Source: TMP-24 sp041397305
GTDB taxonomy: Bacteria > Pseudomonadota > Alphaproteobacteria > Rhodobacterales > Rhodobacteraceae
Direction: 5' to 3'
Assembly (NCBI GenBank): GCA_041397305.1
Contig: JAWKWX010000002.1
Span: forward strand, 1 to 64,000
DNA length: 64,000 nt
A program made the translations under genes and the position numbers. The notes under the pieces are model-generated. The model was not told the DNA's origin and did not search any database. It worked only from the letters and a program-made list of their open reading frames with translations. Positions 19,188-27,092 of the stretch are shown piece after piece. Position 1 is the first letter of the stretch; each line of letters opens with the position of its first letter.

Positions 19188-20060
19188 ATGGCGGGACCAC
19201 TGTACCCACTGCGCTCCTATGGAGACACTGATCTTCAATTTGTGAAGTTGAAAGTGCTTCATCGCAATGGAACTCCTGCTGGCTTGAAAAAAGTGACATG
19301 GCCCGAGCATCCACTTGATAATGCGATTTGCGGAATACAGGTGACCATGGTTCCGGATAAAAAGAATGGAATTGAATTTTTTCAACAGTTGATTGCCACA
19401 GCGTTTTTTATTGCACCAGGGGTAGCAATTTCGACTTGGCATGTATTTAAAGACTACTTGCCTGAACCAGTAAATGGCAAGTGGGAAAACGCGCCTCTGC
19501 CCGCTGAATTTCAAATAGTTTCGTTTGGCAATCAGGGTAGTTTGAGCGTTTGGCCCATTAGTAGTTTCTCAGTTGGAGAAGATGCAAATGGTGGAAGCGA
19601 TCTCACATCGATAGGATGTCATCTCCACGGCGATCAGCCAGTCAATAAGGTCCATGGATATCTGGAAACATCAGCACGCTTCCCAGCCATAGGTGAGAGG
19701 TTGCATATGCGTGGCTTTAAAGAAAGTTCTCCAAGGAGTTGGAATGAGTACCCAATCCGATTGACGCAATATGAAAGTGCCGGGACAGTGATTGAGGTCT
19801 ATCCGAATGGTAGAGGCAACATGCCGAGAGGACCCTGTTTTTGTATCGACTCTGGAGCGACCGGAGGAATGAGTGGAGCACCAGTATTCGACAACAATGG
19901 TCTTGTAATCGGCGTTCTGTCCACTGGAAACGACGACCCTAACAGCGGGTATTCAGTTGTTTCGTCAGTTGCTCCAATATTCAGTCACAAGATAACTCAA
20001 ACATGGCGACCTGAAAAAGATAGGTCCGCGACTATCCGCGAGATATTGACCTCTGCCTGA
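19188..20060 (+). CDS. Trypsin-like serine peptidase (AT-rich, probably acquired)
   Basis: 290-residue protein with a chymotrypsin-type catalytic triad in order. His85 lies in FFIAPGVAISTWHVF, Asp138 in GGSDLTSIG, and Ser229 in GATGGMSGAPVFD, a variant of GDSGGP. GLVIGVLSTG follows, as in HtrA-like folds. There is no signal peptide or PDZ domain, so it is presumably cytoplasmic. Base composition is far more AT-rich than the neighbours, and codons such as ATA, AAA and TTT are common. It has no obvious partner gene. Single trypsin-like proteases sometimes occur as effectors in defence islands, but nothing adjacent supports that here. Confidence 0.75.
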   Translation: MAGPLYPLRSYGDTDLQFVKLKVLHRNGTPAGLKKVTWPEHPLDNAICGIQVTMVPDKKNGIEFFQQLIATAFFIAPGVAISTWHVFKDYLPEPVNGKWENAPLPAEFQIVSFGNQGSLSVWPISSFSVGEDANGGSDLTSIGCHLHGDQPVNKVHGYLETSARFPAIGERLHMRGFKESSPRSWNEYPIRLTQYESAGTVIEVYPNGRGNMPRGPCFCIDSGATGGMSGAPVFDNNGLVIGVLSTGNDDPNSGYSVVSSVAPIFSHKITQTWRPEKDRSATIREILTSA

Positions 20061-20177
20061 TAATTCTTCCAGTTAAAACCTGCTTGGCCACCCATGAAAA
20101 TTTTCTCGAGCCACCAATACGGGCGTTGAGCCGGATCAGGAGAAACCCGCTGCAAACATTAGATTTATCTAGTACTC

Positions 20178-20936
20178 TCACCCCTCCCGCGTCACCAGCC
20201 GCGCCATCTCGGCCCGGAAGGCCCGGTGCACCCTCTCCTCGCCATGGTCCTTCACCAGACGCATCACGCCAAAGCGGACGCGGGCAATCTCCTGATAATA
20301 GTCGGTGAAGGCATAATTGATCCCGGCCCCGGCCATGGCGCCGAGGATCGGCACGGCCTTGGCCGCGAGCGTCTTGCCCAGCATCGCCGAAAAAGCGGGC
20401 AGCACGCGGGCCAGGACCGCATTCAGCGTGGCACTGTTCAAGGACAGCCGCGCGCCGAGGAAGGTGGAGTTCACCCCGTCGTCGCCCGGCCCCGGCGCGC
20501 CCGATCCGAAGATGTCGAGGCAGATCATCCGCACTTCCGTGCTGTCGGGATCATAGCCCGCCTCGGCCGCCGCCTTCTGCATCGCGCCGAACATCACCAT
20601 CACCGTCGCGGGCAGTTCGACCATCGCGCTTACAAGCCCGACCGAGCCCCCCGCCGCCCCGCTTGCGGCCGCGGCCAGCTTGTGGCCCCAGGCGCCCGCG
20701 TCCGGCAGATGGCCGCGCGCCTGGCCCGCGCCGGTATAAAGCCCGGTCAATATCTGGCGCGATCCCGCATCGAAGGCGGCGCGCGCGGGCGCGGGCAGGC
20801 CCGCGAACCAGGCCTCCGCCTTGCCGCCCAGCGCATTCAGCGCCCGCATCATCGGCCCGTTCACCTTCGCGGCGCGGCGCGCCAGCGCCGTCACCTCGCG
20901 CGCCATCTCCTCGGGCAGCAGGTCAATCTCGTCCAT
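20178..20936 (-). CDS. EcsC family protein
   Basis: 252-residue protein matching the EcsC family: a helical N-terminus (LPEEMAREVTALARRAAKVNG), a glycine/alanine-rich hydrophobic centre (KLAAAASGAAGGSVGLVSAM and LPATVMVMFGAMQKAAAEAG), and a C-terminal AVPILGAMAGAGINYAFTDYYQEIARVRFG segment. ATG at 20936 has a strong AAGGAGGGCCGG site; an in-frame start at 21029 would overlap the upstream acetyltransferase gene. EcsC in Bacillus is linked to an ABC transporter, but function in proteobacteria is unknown. Confidence 0.85.
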   Translation of the reverse strand: MDEIDLLPEEMAREVTALARRAAKVNGPMMRALNALGGKAEAWFAGLPAPARAAFDAGSRQILTGLYTGAGQARGHLPDAGAWGHKLAAAASGAAGGSVGLVSAMVELPATVMVMFGAMQKAAAEAGYDPDSTEVRMICLDIFGSGAPGPGDDGVNSTFLGARLSLNSATLNAVLARVLPAFSAMLGKTLAAKAVPILGAMAGAGINYAFTDYYQEIARVRFGVMRLVKDHGEERVHRAFRAEMARLVTREG

Positions 20937-20986
20937 CCGGCCCTCCTTGAGCCCTTTCTGTCCAGATGGCCCCTCCCGCGCGCCGT

Positions 20987-21475
20987 TCAAGACCCCGCCT
21001 TCTCGACCCGCCCCCGCACGCCCGCCCAAGCGCCCGGCTGCAAGTCCAGCCCCAGGACACGGTCGGGGTTGGTGGGCGGCGGCATCTCAACGCCGTCCAG
21101 TTTCTCGAACCCGAAGCGCCGGTAATAGGGCAGATCGCCCACAAGCAGCACCCTCTCCCAGCCAAGCCTGCGCGCCTCGGCCAGGCTTTCGCGCATCAGA
21201 AGGCCGCCCAACCCCTCGCCCTGCCGCGTCGGATGCACCGCCACCGGACCCAGAAGCAGCACCCGCCGCCCCGCCACCTCAACCGGCCAATAGCGGATCA
21301 CCGCCGCGAGGATCCCGTCATCGTCCCTCAGCACATGGCACAGGTCGCGGACCGGCCCCACCCCGTCGCGCAGCCGGTAGGAGGACAAGGCCGTCCGCCC
21401 CGGCGCGAAGCACAGGTCGTAGAGCGCCTCCACCTCCCACCAGTCGGCCTCCGTCTCCTCCTCCAGCCTGTACAA
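20987..21475 (-). CDS. GNAT family N-acetyltransferase (YhbS-like)
   Basis: 162-residue acetyltransferase. The acetyl-CoA pyrophosphate loop is VHPTRQGEGLGGLLMRESL, the R/Q-x-x-G-x-G/A form, and the preceding LLGPVAVHP and following YYRRFGFEK match YhbS-like members. It lies 50 bp upstream of ecsC on the same strand, so the two may be cotranscribed. The substrate is unknown. Confidence 0.87.
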   Translation of the reverse strand: MYRLEEETEADWWEVEALYDLCFAPGRTALSSYRLRDGVGPVRDLCHVLRDDDGILAAVIRYWPVEVAGRRVLLLGPVAVHPTRQGEGLGGLLMRESLAEARRLGWERVLLVGDLPYYRRFGFEKLDGVEMPPPTNPDRVLGLDLQPGAWAGVRGRVEKAGS

Positions 21476-21550
21476 GCGCGCCTCCGATTCCTCTGGTCAA
21501 CGCGCCTAACATGGGCCTAACTCGCGTTCAAACCCTGACGAAAGGCCCCC

Positions 21551-22135
21551 ATGTTCTACGAACCGAAAAACGGCCACGGCCTGCCGCACAACCCGCTCAC
21601 CGCCATCGTCCAGCCCCGCCCGATCGGCTGGATCGCGACCCGCGGCCCCTTGGGCGACAACCTCGCCCCCTATTCCTTCTTCAACGCCGTCGCCTACGCG
21701 CCCCCGCAGGTCATGTTCGCCTCCACCGGCCGCAAGGACTCTGTCACCAATGCCGAGGCCACCGGCGCCTTCGCCGTCAACATCGTCGAATGGGCGAGCC
21801 GCGAGGCGATGAACCTCACCTCCGGCAGCTACCCGCCCGACACCGACGAATTCACCCTCGCGGGCCTGCCAAAGGCCGAATGCACCACCATCCCCTGCCC
21901 CCGCGTGGCCAACGCCCCCGCCACGCTCGAATGCCGAGTCACGCAAGTGCTGACCCTCAGGGGCCGCGACAATTTCCTCATTCTGGGCGAGGTCACCGGC
22001 ATCCACCTGCGCGACGACTGCCTGATTGACGGCTATTTCCGCGCCACCCTCTTCCGCCCGGTGGCGCGCGGCGGCTACAAGGATTATTCCGTGATCAGCG
22101 AGCATTTCCAGATGACCCGCCCGGACGAGACCTGA
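21551..22135 (+). CDS. Flavin reductase family protein (DIM6/NTAB type)
   Basis: 194-residue FMN-binding split-barrel protein. The N-terminal PLTAIVQPRPIGWIATRG, the FMN-contacting NLAPYSFFNAVAYAPPQVMF and the FAVNIV segment are the standard family pattern. Members are flavin reductases supplying reduced FMN or unassigned flavoproteins. It is followed 28 bp later by osmC on the same strand, likely one transcript. Confidence 0.9.
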   Translation: MFYEPKNGHGLPHNPLTAIVQPRPIGWIATRGPLGDNLAPYSFFNAVAYAPPQVMFASTGRKDSVTNAEATGAFAVNIVEWASREAMNLTSGSYPPDTDEFTLAGLPKAECTTIPCPRVANAPATLECRVTQVLTLRGRDNFLILGEVTGIHLRDDCLIDGYFRATLFRPVARGGYKDYSVISEHFQMTRPDET

Positions 22136-22162
22136 CCCATTCACCCTTCACGAGGCCCCAAG

Positions 22163-22573
22163 ATGAAATCCACCGTCACCTGGACCGGCAACCGCACCTT
22201 CGTCGGCCAAACCGAGGGCGGCCATGCCATCGCCTTCGGCACCGCCCATGGGCCGAGCGGAAAACCCGGCCCCTCGCCGATGGAGCTGCTGCTGATCGGC
22301 ACCGGCGGCTGTTCGGCCTGGGACGTGGTCAACATCCTTGAAAAGGGGCGCGAGCCGGTCGAGGGCTGCGAGGTCCGGCTGGAGGCCGACCGGGCGGAGA
22401 CCGACCCCAAGGTCTTCACCCGCATCCACCTGCAGTTCGTGGTCAAGGGACGCGGCCTCAACCCCGCCAAGGTCGCCCGGGCGGTCGAGCTTTCCGCCGA
22501 CAAATATTGCTCGGCCTCGGTGATGATGGGGAAGACGGCGGTGGTGACGCATGGGTATGAGGTGGTGGAGTAG
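22163..22573 (+). CDS. OsmC family protein
   Basis: 136-residue OsmC/Ohr-fold protein. MELLLIGTGGCSAWDVVNIL contains the first conserved Cys, and KYCSASVMMGKTAVV the second, the thiol pair used for peroxide reduction in the family. The length and the YhfA-like arrangement suggest the OsmC-YhfA subgroup rather than Ohr. It is the last core gene before the AT-rich ATPase-TOPRIM insert. Confidence 0.9.
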   Translation: MKSTVTWTGNRTFVGQTEGGHAIAFGTAHGPSGKPGPSPMELLLIGTGGCSAWDVVNILEKGREPVEGCEVRLEADRAETDPKVFTRIHLQFVVKGRGLNPAKVARAVELSADKYCSASVMMGKTAVVTHGYEVVE

Positions 22574-22596
22574 GAGCCTAGAACGACCCTCGGCTA

Positions 22597-22614
22597 TTGG
22601 CACTAGAGTGCCAA
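22597..22614. repeat. Perfect dyad upstream of the ATPase-TOPRIM gene
   Basis: TTGGCACT-AG-AGTGCCAA, 8-bp perfect arms with a 2-bp centre. It begins 24 bp after the osmC stop and lies about 180 bp before the ATPase-TOPRIM start. It could be an osmC terminator without a U-tract or a repressor operator. The TGGCAC core recurs in two dyads on the other side of the gene (24552 and 24685). Confidence 0.5.
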
Positions 22615-22791
22615 AGTCCGCCATCTGCAATGTCGAACCCGAGCGGGACTCTATCGCACTTGCTACAAAACCGCTTCTGTGCTCTGGCTACACAAAAATG
22701 AGGAAAGGACTAGGCTAGCAGGCCGCCAGTTCACCTTCGACTTAAGACCTGTGTCGGGCAGAAGCATGCTTGTAGATATGGAGGTCACCAA

Positions 22792-24423
22792 GTGACTTTT
22801 CGGCTTGCGGTCCCACGTCGCGTTGGCGAACCTCTTTCGCTTTCCTTGGAGCCTGGGCAGGTCATCTTCATTTTAGGCGCGAATGGAGCGGGCAAGTCGA
22901 GCATATTGCAGCGATTTAGTTCCGAAAACTTCGCCACTTCCCATCGAATTTCCGCTCACCGTCAAACGTGGTTTCAGTCGAACACCCAGAATCTTTCACC
23001 GCACCAAAAGAGGAACACTGAGCAGAACATCAAAAACGAAGATAACAATACGAATTCGCGCTGGACCGATCCTTACGCCCAACAACGCGCAAGTATTGCA
23101 ATGTATGACTTGATAGATGCAGAGAACGTTCGGGCGAGACTAATAGCTAGCGCTGTCGACTCCGGCGATCTAGATCTTGCCAAAGATATTTCAAAAAAAG
23201 ATTCTCCATTAAAGATTATTAACGAATTGTTTCGTCTTTCTAATATTCCCATAGAAATTAGTATTATCGAAAATGAACAAGTTATGGCAAGTCGAAATGG
23301 CGGCTCTACATACAGCGTAGCAGAGTTATCAGACGGCGAGCGCAACGCGCTACTCATCGCAGCTAATGTGCTTACTACGAAGCCCGGGCATCTTTTGCTG
23401 ATCGATGAGCCTGAGAGGCATCTACATCGCTCGATTATCTCTCCGTTACTAACACTACTCTTCGCCAAACGAAATGACTGTGCGTTCGTGGTTTCCACGC
23501 ATGATCCCATGCTTCCACTCGACAATGCAGAGGCCCGCACCCTACTATTACGGTCGTGCGAATATAGTGGAAACCATGCTATAAGTTGGGATGCAGACCT
23601 TATCGAACCGCAGTCAGACTTCGACGAAATAGTGTTAAGAGACATTCTTGGCAATCGGCGAAAGCTTCTATTCGTGGAGGGAACAAATCGAAGTTTAGAC
23701 AAACCACTTTACAGCCTGTTGTTTCCAAATATGTCCGTCATAGCTAAAGAGACTTGTCGCGATGTGGAGACTTGCGTTTCGAGCATACGGACCGCGCAGA
23801 ACCTACATTGGCTCGCTGCGTATGGTGTTGTCGATAGCGACCAGAGACCAGCTGGAAATATAGAAGAGCTGCGCATCAAGGGCATTCATGCGTTAACTGT
23901 ATATTCTGTTGAGTCTATATACTACTGTTCATTTATCATTTCGCATGTGGCGAGACGTCAGCAATCTGTAATAGGTGGAGATGCAGATATTGCAATAAAA
24001 GTGGCAACTGAATCTGCCATCGACGCTGTGGGGCCTTGCATTCGTCGCCTCTGTGAACGGGTTATTGAGTGGAGAGTAAGGCAAGAAATATTTTCGAAAC
24101 TGCCGAAACGGTCGGATTTTTCAAGTGCGCTTCCGATCCATGTAAATATTGATATACCTGCTATAATTGACCAGGAGATAGAAAAACTAACTGAGTACTG
24201 CAATTCGATGAACCTCGACAGGATCACTTCTAGTTATCCTGTGCGGGAGACACCCGCTCTAGATAGGATAGCCCAGCGTCTTGGCTTCCAGGGAAAAGCG
24301 CAATATGAGAATGCGGTAAGAAAGCTCTTGATGGACGATGACGCGGTTTTGGCGCGCATTAGGAGCATGTTCGGTTCCCTCATAGAAGAGATCAGCGCTG
24401 ACGAAGCTTCAGCAGTCGATTAG
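22792..24423 (+). CDS. Fused ABC-type ATPase and TOPRIM/DUF4435-like protein (OLD/PARIS-like candidate defence gene)
   Basis: 543 residues. The N-terminal half is an SMC/ABC-type ATPase: Walker A GANGAGKS 29-36, signature LSDGE 179-183, Walker B LLLIDEPE 201-208, H-loop STHD 235-238. After about residue 285 comes a TOPRIM/DUF4435-like segment: acidic KLLFVEGTNRSLDKPLY (Glu296), VVDSD 346-350, and YSVESIYYC (Glu374), the acidic order expected for a TOPRIM nuclease site. The GTG start has GGAGG (22780-22784) 7 bp upstream. ATPase plus TOPRIM/DUF4435 is the composition of AriA-AriB (PARIS) and of OLD-family nucleases; here both are in one chain. The ATPase is compact, about 290 residues. Composition is strongly AT-rich against the neighbours. 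The anti-phage role is inference. Confidence 0.72.
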   Translation: MTFRLAVPRRVGEPLSLSLEPGQVIFILGANGAGKSSILQRFSSENFATSHRISAHRQTWFQSNTQNLSPHQKRNTEQNIKNEDNNTNSRWTDPYAQQRASIAMYDLIDAENVRARLIASAVDSGDLDLAKDISKKDSPLKIINELFRLSNIPIEISIIENEQVMASRNGGSTYSVAELSDGERNALLIAANVLTTKPGHLLLIDEPERHLHRSIISPLLTLLFAKRNDCAFVVSTHDPMLPLDNAEARTLLLRSCEYSGNHAISWDADLIEPQSDFDEIVLRDILGNRRKLLFVEGTNRSLDKPLYSLLFPNMSVIAKETCRDVETCVSSIRTAQNLHWLAAYGVVDSDQRPAGNIEELRIKGIHALTVYSVESIYYCSFIISHVARRQQSVIGGDADIAIKVATESAIDAVGPCIRRLCERVIEWRVRQEIFSKLPKRSDFSSALPIHVNIDIPAIIDQEIEKLTEYCNSMNLDRITSSYPVRETPALDRIAQRLGFQGKAQYENAVRKLLMDDDAVLARIRSMFGSLIEEISADEASAVD

Positions 24424-24447
24424 CGCGCAGGGCCATCGCCCTGCGCG
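24424..24447. terminator. Hairpin immediately after the ATPase-TOPRIM stop
   Basis: A 10-bp stem CGCGCAGGGC / GCCCTGCGCG with loop CATC begins within 2 bases of the TAG stop codon. It has no U-tract, so it may stabilise the mRNA end or act with Rho rather than as an intrinsic terminator. Confidence 0.5.
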
Positions 24448-24551
24448 GCGCGACAGGCAAGCCCCATGCCCGACCGAGCGCCCGGCGCACGGTCGGCCCC
24501 CGCCCCCCGGGCGGCGGGGGCGTTGCCCCCACCGGGGGTGATGAGGGACAA

Positions 24552-24574
24552 GAAACGTGCCAGTGGCACGTTTC
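24552..24574. repeat. AAACGTGCC dyad, copy 1
   Basis: GAAACGTGCCA-G-TGGCACGTTTC, 11-bp perfect arms around a single central base. It is near-identical to the dyad at 24685-24709. Confidence 0.7.
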
Positions 24575-24684
24575 CCCGAAGAACGCCGCGCCCGTGGCGC
24601 GGCAGGGAGGCGCCGTCCGTGCCCGAACCGTCGCAGCGGCTGAGACCCCCTTGGCGCCGCCTTGCGTCGGCGCCAAACGGACCG

Positions 24685-24709
24685 GGAAACGTGCCGCTGG
24701 CACGTTTCC
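24685..24709. repeat. AAACGTGCC dyad, copy 2
   Basis: GGAAACGTGCC-GCT-GGCACGTTTCC, 11-bp perfect arms with a 3-base centre. It is further enclosed by GGACCG upstream and CGGTCC downstream, so the full hairpin is longer than copy 1. Confidence 0.7.
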
Positions 24710-24774
24710 TTTCGGTCCTCCGGGCAAGACGCCCGACTCCGGCGCCACCTCGTAGGTCGGGCTTCAGCCCGACT

Positions 24775-25188
24775 CTATCCCCCCTCGCGCTCCTGCCGTT
24801 CCTCCTCCATCAGCCGCGCCATTTCCTGCAGAAGCGCGATCCGCTCCCGCCGCTCCGCCGCCTGTACGGGCGGGTAGGCCACCGCCTCTGCCCCGCCCAG
24901 CACCTCGGCGAGCCGCGCATGCATGAAGGTGCGCAGCACGTCGGCCATCCGCACCGTATGGCCCGGCCCCATGGCGCGGAAGAATTTCACCACCTCGCCC
25001 TCGACCCACAGGGACAGGCGGACCTTGGTCGAGGGGACGCGCTGGCGGGCGATCTCCTGCCAGGCCTCGGGCAGCTGGCCTGACGCCGCCATGTCCCAGT
25101 GCAGGTGGAAGTCGAGTTCCTTCAGCGCCTCGGCGAGGTGGCGGTAATGCGCCCGCGCCCGCCGCGAGCGGCCTGCGATCCGTGCCAT
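24775..25188 (-). CDS. DUF4415/BrnA-like protein without visible toxin partner
   Basis: 137-residue basic protein. The middle reads TKVRLSLWVEGEVVKFFRAM followed by GPGHTVRMADVLRTFMHARL, which is the BrnA-antitoxin/DUF4415 pattern (strand, then helices with G-x-G-x-x-x-R). The C-terminus is a Glu/Arg-rich helix. ATG at 25188 has AGGGGGCACGC upstream. BrnA normally follows a BrnT toxin gene; none is adjacent, so it may be an orphan DNA-binding protein. It is convergent with the ATPase-TOPRIM gene across the dyad-rich region. Confidence 0.68.
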   Translation of the reverse strand: MARIAGRSRRARAHYRHLAEALKELDFHLHWDMAASGQLPEAWQEIARQRVPSTKVRLSLWVEGEVVKFFRAMGPGHTVRMADVLRTFMHARLAEVLGGAEAVAYPPVQAAERRERIALLQEMARLMEEERQEREGG

Positions 25189-25445
25189 GCGTGCCCCCTG
25201 GTGATCCCGCGGCCATCCTGCCCGGCCGCCGGTTCGGGCCGGGTTAACGGGGCGCGCGGGTGTGCTGGTCTGCCATACGGTCTGGCCCACGTCTGGCGGC
25301 ACCTTCGGGCGGGGGCGGTAAACCGGCGATTGAAACTGTGCGCCGGAGGGTCGGGAACCGCTGATTTCTGCGCACAGGCGCACAATTCTCGGCTATGCTG
25401 CCGCCTACCGGGGCAGCAGACCCCGTCACGGAAGGGAGACGCACC

Positions 25446-25823
25446 ATGACCATATCTCGCGGTTTCCTTGTGATTGCGCCACTGTATCTGGCAATCGGCA
25501 TCGGCTTCGGCATCCATATGGGCGCCTCGGGCGACCACACGATGGCCCCCGTGCACGCACATATCAACCTTCTGGGTTTCACCCTGATGATGATCTTCGG
25601 GATGGCCTACCACCTCTTCCCCGCCGCCGGGGAAACCACCCTCGCCCGCCTCCATTTCTGGCTGCATCAGGCCGGGGTCTTCGTGCTGCTCGTCATGATT
25701 TTCTTGTTGTTTTCCGGCAAGTTGACCGAAGAGGCCATGTTCCCCATCGCGCCGCTGGCAGAGCTTGCAATCCTGATCGGCGTGCTGATCTTCGCGCTGA
25801 ACATGTTCCGCCACGCGCGCTGA
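25446..25823 (+). CDS. Four-helix membrane protein, heme-copper-oxidase-subunit-I-like fragment family
   Basis: 125 residues, four predicted helices. The second helix carries VHAHINLLGFTLMMIFGMAY followed by HLFP, a pattern found in small proteins resembling part of cytochrome oxidase or NO-reductase subunit I, with three His that could bind heme or metal. ATG at 25446 is preceded by GGAAGGGAG. It is not a full oxidase and its function is unknown. The 257 bp upstream hold no other gene. Confidence 0.7.
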   Translation: MTISRGFLVIAPLYLAIGIGFGIHMGASGDHTMAPVHAHINLLGFTLMMIFGMAYHLFPAAGETTLARLHFWLHQAGVFVLLVMIFLLFSGKLTEEAMFPIAPLAELAILIGVLIFALNMFRHAR

Positions 25824-25863
25824 CCCGGGCGTCGGGCGGGAGGTCCAACCCGCCTGCCCGACC

Positions 25864-26226
25864 CTATCCGACGAGAATGACCAACCAGGCCACGCCCCCG
25901 GCGATCGCGGTCAGTGCGACCCCGGCCGATCCGCAATCCTTGGCCTTCCTGGCGAACGGGTGGCGTTCGGGCGATATGTGATCGACGATCTCCTCGATCG
26001 CAGTGTTGAAAAGCTCCGCCGCAAGGATAAGCAGGCCGAAACAAAGGATAATTGCCCGCTCGACGCTCGTCAGGTCGAGCGTGAAGGCAAGCGCGGCGGA
26101 GAGGAGATTCACGATCGTCCACTGCCTGAGCGACATTTCGCTCGCCCAGGCGGCCGTCCAGCCCTGCAGGGACCAGATGCAGGTGTTGAGAAAGCGCCGG
26201 ACCTGGCCCTTGAGGAAAATGAACAT
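25864..26226 (-). CDS. dgkA: Diacylglycerol kinase
   Basis: 120-residue integral membrane kinase that phosphorylates diacylglycerol in lipid recycling. The diagnostic motif AAELFNTAIEEIVDHISPE contains the catalytic E-x-x-N-x-A-I-E core, flanked by three predicted helices. The length matches DgkA. It is on the minus strand, followed upstream (43 bp) by the IMPACT protein gene in the same direction. Confidence 0.95.
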   Translation of the reverse strand: MFIFLKGQVRRFLNTCIWSLQGWTAAWASEMSLRQWTIVNLLSAALAFTLDLTSVERAIILCFGLLILAAELFNTAIEEIVDHISPERHPFARKAKDCGSAGVALTAIAGGVAWLVILVG

Positions 26227-26268
26227 TATCCCTCCCGTTTTTCGCCGAGACTAGCGGCAGCCCGCCCT

Positions 26269-26622
26269 TCAGGGAAGGGAGGAGAGATAAAGCCGCACGG
26301 CTTCCGCCACATGACGGAACCGGTCGCCGCCCAGATGTCTGCCGCCGTACCAGCGGGTCACGACGATCAGGTGGCCGGAGAGGCCCGAGGCCTGAAGATG
26401 CTGCAGGATCACATTGCCCGCGCCCGCCTCGCCATCGTCGCCTTTCAGGGGGCTGCCGTCGGCCAAAATCGCCGCCCAGGAATTATGAGTGGCGCGCGCA
26501 AAGCGTTTCTCGCGTTTCAGCGCCGCGAGGAAGGCCTGGATATCGGCGCGTGACCCGACCGGGCCGCCCGAGACGGCATATTTCGAGCCGCGGTCATTGA
26601 TGCCGGTATCGAGGATGCGCAT
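26269..26622 (-). CDS. IMPACT (YigZ/UPF0029) N-domain protein
   Basis: 117 residues forming a single IMPACT-type domain. The sequence HNSWAAILADG, then KGDDGEAGAGNVILQHL and VTRWYGGRHLGGDRFRHV match the family's H-N, D-D-G-E and V-T-R-x-x-G-G-x-x-L-G motifs. The C-terminal DUF1949 domain of full-length YigZ is absent, so this is the short form. Its function is unclear; eukaryotic IMPACT regulates GCN2. Confidence 0.88.
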   Translation of the reverse strand: MRILDTGINDRGSKYAVSGGPVGSRADIQAFLAALKREKRFARATHNSWAAILADGSPLKGDDGEAGAGNVILQHLQASGLSGHLIVVTRWYGGRHLGGDRFRHVAEAVRLYLSSLP

Positions 26623-26665
26623 GCCCCCTCCTCGCCCGGCCTGCGCTCAGGGTCAAGCCGGTCGG

Positions 26666-26950
26666 TCAGACCAGATCGCGCAAGCCCTCAAGCACGGCAG
26701 CATTCGCGCACCAGGGCGGCGCGGCCTCTGCCCGGTCGTGATCCTCGACATGGTTCTGGCAGTCCTCGGGCGACCCGGTGCAGGCCCGGCAGCGATCGAC
26801 CATTGCCGCGAAATCGCTGCGCGAGAGGAACCCCTGATGCATCGCCTCCGACAGGTTCACGCCATGGCGTCGCGCCATCTCGCGCGTGAGGTAGAGGTGC
26901 AGTTCCATGTCCGTCGCGAGGCGCGCGCGGTTCGCTGTCGGGGTGGGCAT
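26666..26950 (-). CDS. DUF6455 family protein
   Basis: 94 residues from ATG 26950, which has GGAAGGGACGCACA upstream. The C-terminal part holds the cysteine pattern CRACTGSPEDC, then H and PPWCANA, which defines DUF6455 and suggests metal or cluster binding. The N-terminal half is helical and Arg-rich. Small proteins of this type are frequent in Rhodobacterales; function unknown. Confidence 0.8.
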   Translation of the reverse strand: MPTPTANRARLATDMELHLYLTREMARRHGVNLSEAMHQGFLSRSDFAAMVDRCRACTGSPEDCQNHVEDHDRAEAAPPWCANAAVLEGLRDLV

Positions 26951-27092
26951 TGTGCGTCCCTTCCTTGTCGGCTGGCGGTCTTCCTTGCCGCATCGACCCT
27001 TGCGCATCCGGCGGGCCGCAACCTTGAGCCAGATCAAGGACGACCGCCCCGTGCCACTGGCGCTCTCGCCGACGGAGCGCTAGACTTGGTCC

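Larger units (their letters stand above)
24448..24774. other. Gene-free stretch dense in dyad symmetries
   Basis: About 330 bases without a supportable gene. It holds a G/C-run hairpin (GGGGGC-GTT-GCCCCC near 24515), the two long AAACGTGCC-core dyads listed separately, a GGCGCC-rich segment, and a GTCGGGC-TTCA-GCCCGAC hairpin at 24756-24773 next to the stop of the DUF4415 gene. The density of hairpins suggests repeat accretion between two convergent genes or a structured RNA. Confidence 0.5.
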
